Assembly: GCF_000801105.2 (NCBI RefSeq)
Contig: NC_079515.1
Coordinates: 1,860,001-1,924,000 of the forward strand
Reading direction: 5' to 3'
DNA length: 64,000 nt
Source: Raphanus sativus
Taxonomy: Eukaryota; Streptophyta; Magnoliopsida; Brassicales; Brassicaceae
Below the pieces are notes generated by a model. The model worked only from the letters and a program-made list of their open reading frames with translations. It did no database searches and was not told the origin of the DNA. Below, piece by piece: positions 62,925 through 64,000 of this stretch; within the stretch, counting starts at the first letter, position 1, and every line of letters begins with the position of its first letter. The translations under genes and the position numbers were made by a program.

Positions 62925-63160
62925 CTCCCTCTGTTTTTAAAAGATGCATATTCTGGAAAAAATATTTGTTTCAAAAAGATGTACTTTTTATGTTTTCTAT
63001 ATAAAAAATGCAAATTTCAATAAAATTAATTGAATTTATTGAAAGACTATTGGTTAAAATGCATTGAAATTTGATAATTTTTAAAAACAATGCATGATTA
63101 ATGTGTTTTCTTAATATGTGTGAAAACTCCAAAACATACATCTTTAAAAAACAGAGGGAA
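62925..63160. mobile_element. Mariner-like MITE (236 bp)
   Basis: Left end CTCCCTCTGTTTTTAAAAGA and inverted right end TTCCCTCTGTTTTTTAAAGA, flanked by TA at 62923-62924 and 63161-63162. It is related to, but distinct from, the MITE at 55475-55702. No coding content. Confidence 0.72.
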
Positions 63161-63162
63161 TA

Positions 63163-64000
63163 ATATTTTCTATGTCTACCTAGAATAAAGTAAATAATGT
63201 ATCCAAATTAAATGTTGGTTTTGTTTTCAGATCTACTCACCAGCTTAATTTGATTAATATATCGAAATTTTATGGATTTTTGTTTTGAAAAAGCTAGCGT
63301 AGAATTAGAAGAATGCAAGGACGCTTACTGTTTGCACATCTGTAAGAAAATATATGATATTTTCTTCTCCGCTGATTTGATCACTGCATGGTAGAGACCA
63401 GGTTTAAAGTGGAGATAACAAGTCTTTCGTTTTTGGTGATTTATCTAATTCCACCACTAGTTGGATCGTTAGAACTGAATCAGATAGAAGATCGAGTAAA
63501 ATATAACGTGGAGAACATCTGGAGGAAGGTTGACCAGATCATATGTTTGAATTCTAGCAATGAGATGAGTAAAAGATGAAAGTGCGGAAATGAAGTGAAT
63601 GCGGCAGAAGTAAATGAAGTTAGGTGTAACTACTTCTGTTTCCTGAAAATCATATTTTTTTGGTTCAAAAATGTCATCTTTCTTCTGTGAAAGAAAGATG
63701 ATCAAAACTTATTTTTTGGTGAAAGCAATTCGGTTTCACTATTTATGCCTTCATGGGGGTGCAATAGTAATTTTTTTTTTTTTGAATTTCTATTTTCATA
63801 AGCTTGTTCTGATTCAGAAATTTATAAATCCATAATATAATGCCGGAGTTCACTCCCTATTTAGAGGACACGTGTCCATTTTATGTTAATGGGCTGTTCT
63901 GTCTGTATGGGCTTTAAAACATTTTTTTCTGTTTGTTTTTGATTTGGTGATTGTGTTCACGCATTTGGTTATTTGGTTTTTAAGTTACGCATCGGTTCAA
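63163..64000. other. Terminal spacer
   Basis: No gene that I can support. An open stretch near 63388-63579 has no recognised domain. A CACGTG motif lies near 63872 and may belong to the promoter of a gene beyond the window. Confidence 0.4.

Noticed and set aside
63388..63579. 63-codon open frame near the end
   Set aside because: Looks somewhat protein-like, but no domain or gene context supports it and no exon partners were found.

Overview
The window is nuclear DNA from a flowering plant of the mustard family, most likely the Brassica/Raphanus tribe. The genes have many short GT-AG introns and AT-rich spacers. Their products match Arabidopsis thaliana proteins almost residue for residue, and their order matches (from memory) the block At3g05480 to At3g05600 near the top of chromosome 3. 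This block appears to be one of the post-triplication copies: some genes expected from Arabidopsis are missing, and many transposons and gene fragments fill the gaps. Layout: RAD9 checkpoint clamp subunit (2.0-4.6 kb, +); RALF22-type peptide hormone (6.2-6.6 kb, +); a nest of Helitron and hAT elements (7.1-11.1 kb); lipid-droplet protein LDAP3 (12.0-13.2 kb, +); two related small one-membrane-span genes (13.6-15.6 kb, +); a zone of fragments (partial LDAP3 exon, DRB4-like dsRNA-binding pseudogene, copied LDAP3-upstream spacer; 15.9-17.7 kb); proteasome ATPase RPT5A (18.0-20.2 kb, +); a TCTP2 pseudogene (20.6-22.9 kb, -) whose last exon is split by a PIF/Harbinger-like element carrying part of a GRAM/GER5-like gene; a purple acid phosphatase pseudogene (23.6-24.1 kb, +); and a RING-H2 gene with an apparent frameshift (24.8-27.0 kb, +). 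From 28.2 to 47.0 kb runs a tandem array of a ~345-bp satellite (about 42 visible copies). It is interrupted by a 4.1-kb Helitron carrying bHLH60-like and RPA/DUF223-like fragments and by a 100-N assembly gap. Beyond it come a hAT-like remnant, a SINE-like element, ribosomal protein eL22 (48.7-49.2 kb, +), the small At3g05570-like gene (49.6-50.0 kb, -), an mTERF gene (50.9-52.3 kb, +), a 38-residue membrane/secreted peptide gene (52.7-53.0 kb, +), the PP1 phosphatase TOPP9 (53.5-54.8 kb, -), MITEs, a BIR-type receptor-kinase pseudogene, a TRIM retrotransposon, ribosomal protein eL18 (59.8-60.8 kb, +) and a soluble epoxide hydrolase (61.1-62.3 kb, -). The genes are independent housekeeping, signalling and stress genes and form no pathway. 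Exon borders were placed by hand from reading frame and GT-AG signals. Arabidopsis names come from recognising protein sequence, not from any search. The most notable structures are the gene-fragment-carrying transposon inside TCTP2, the satellite array with its gene-capturing Helitron, and the fragment zone next to LDAP3.
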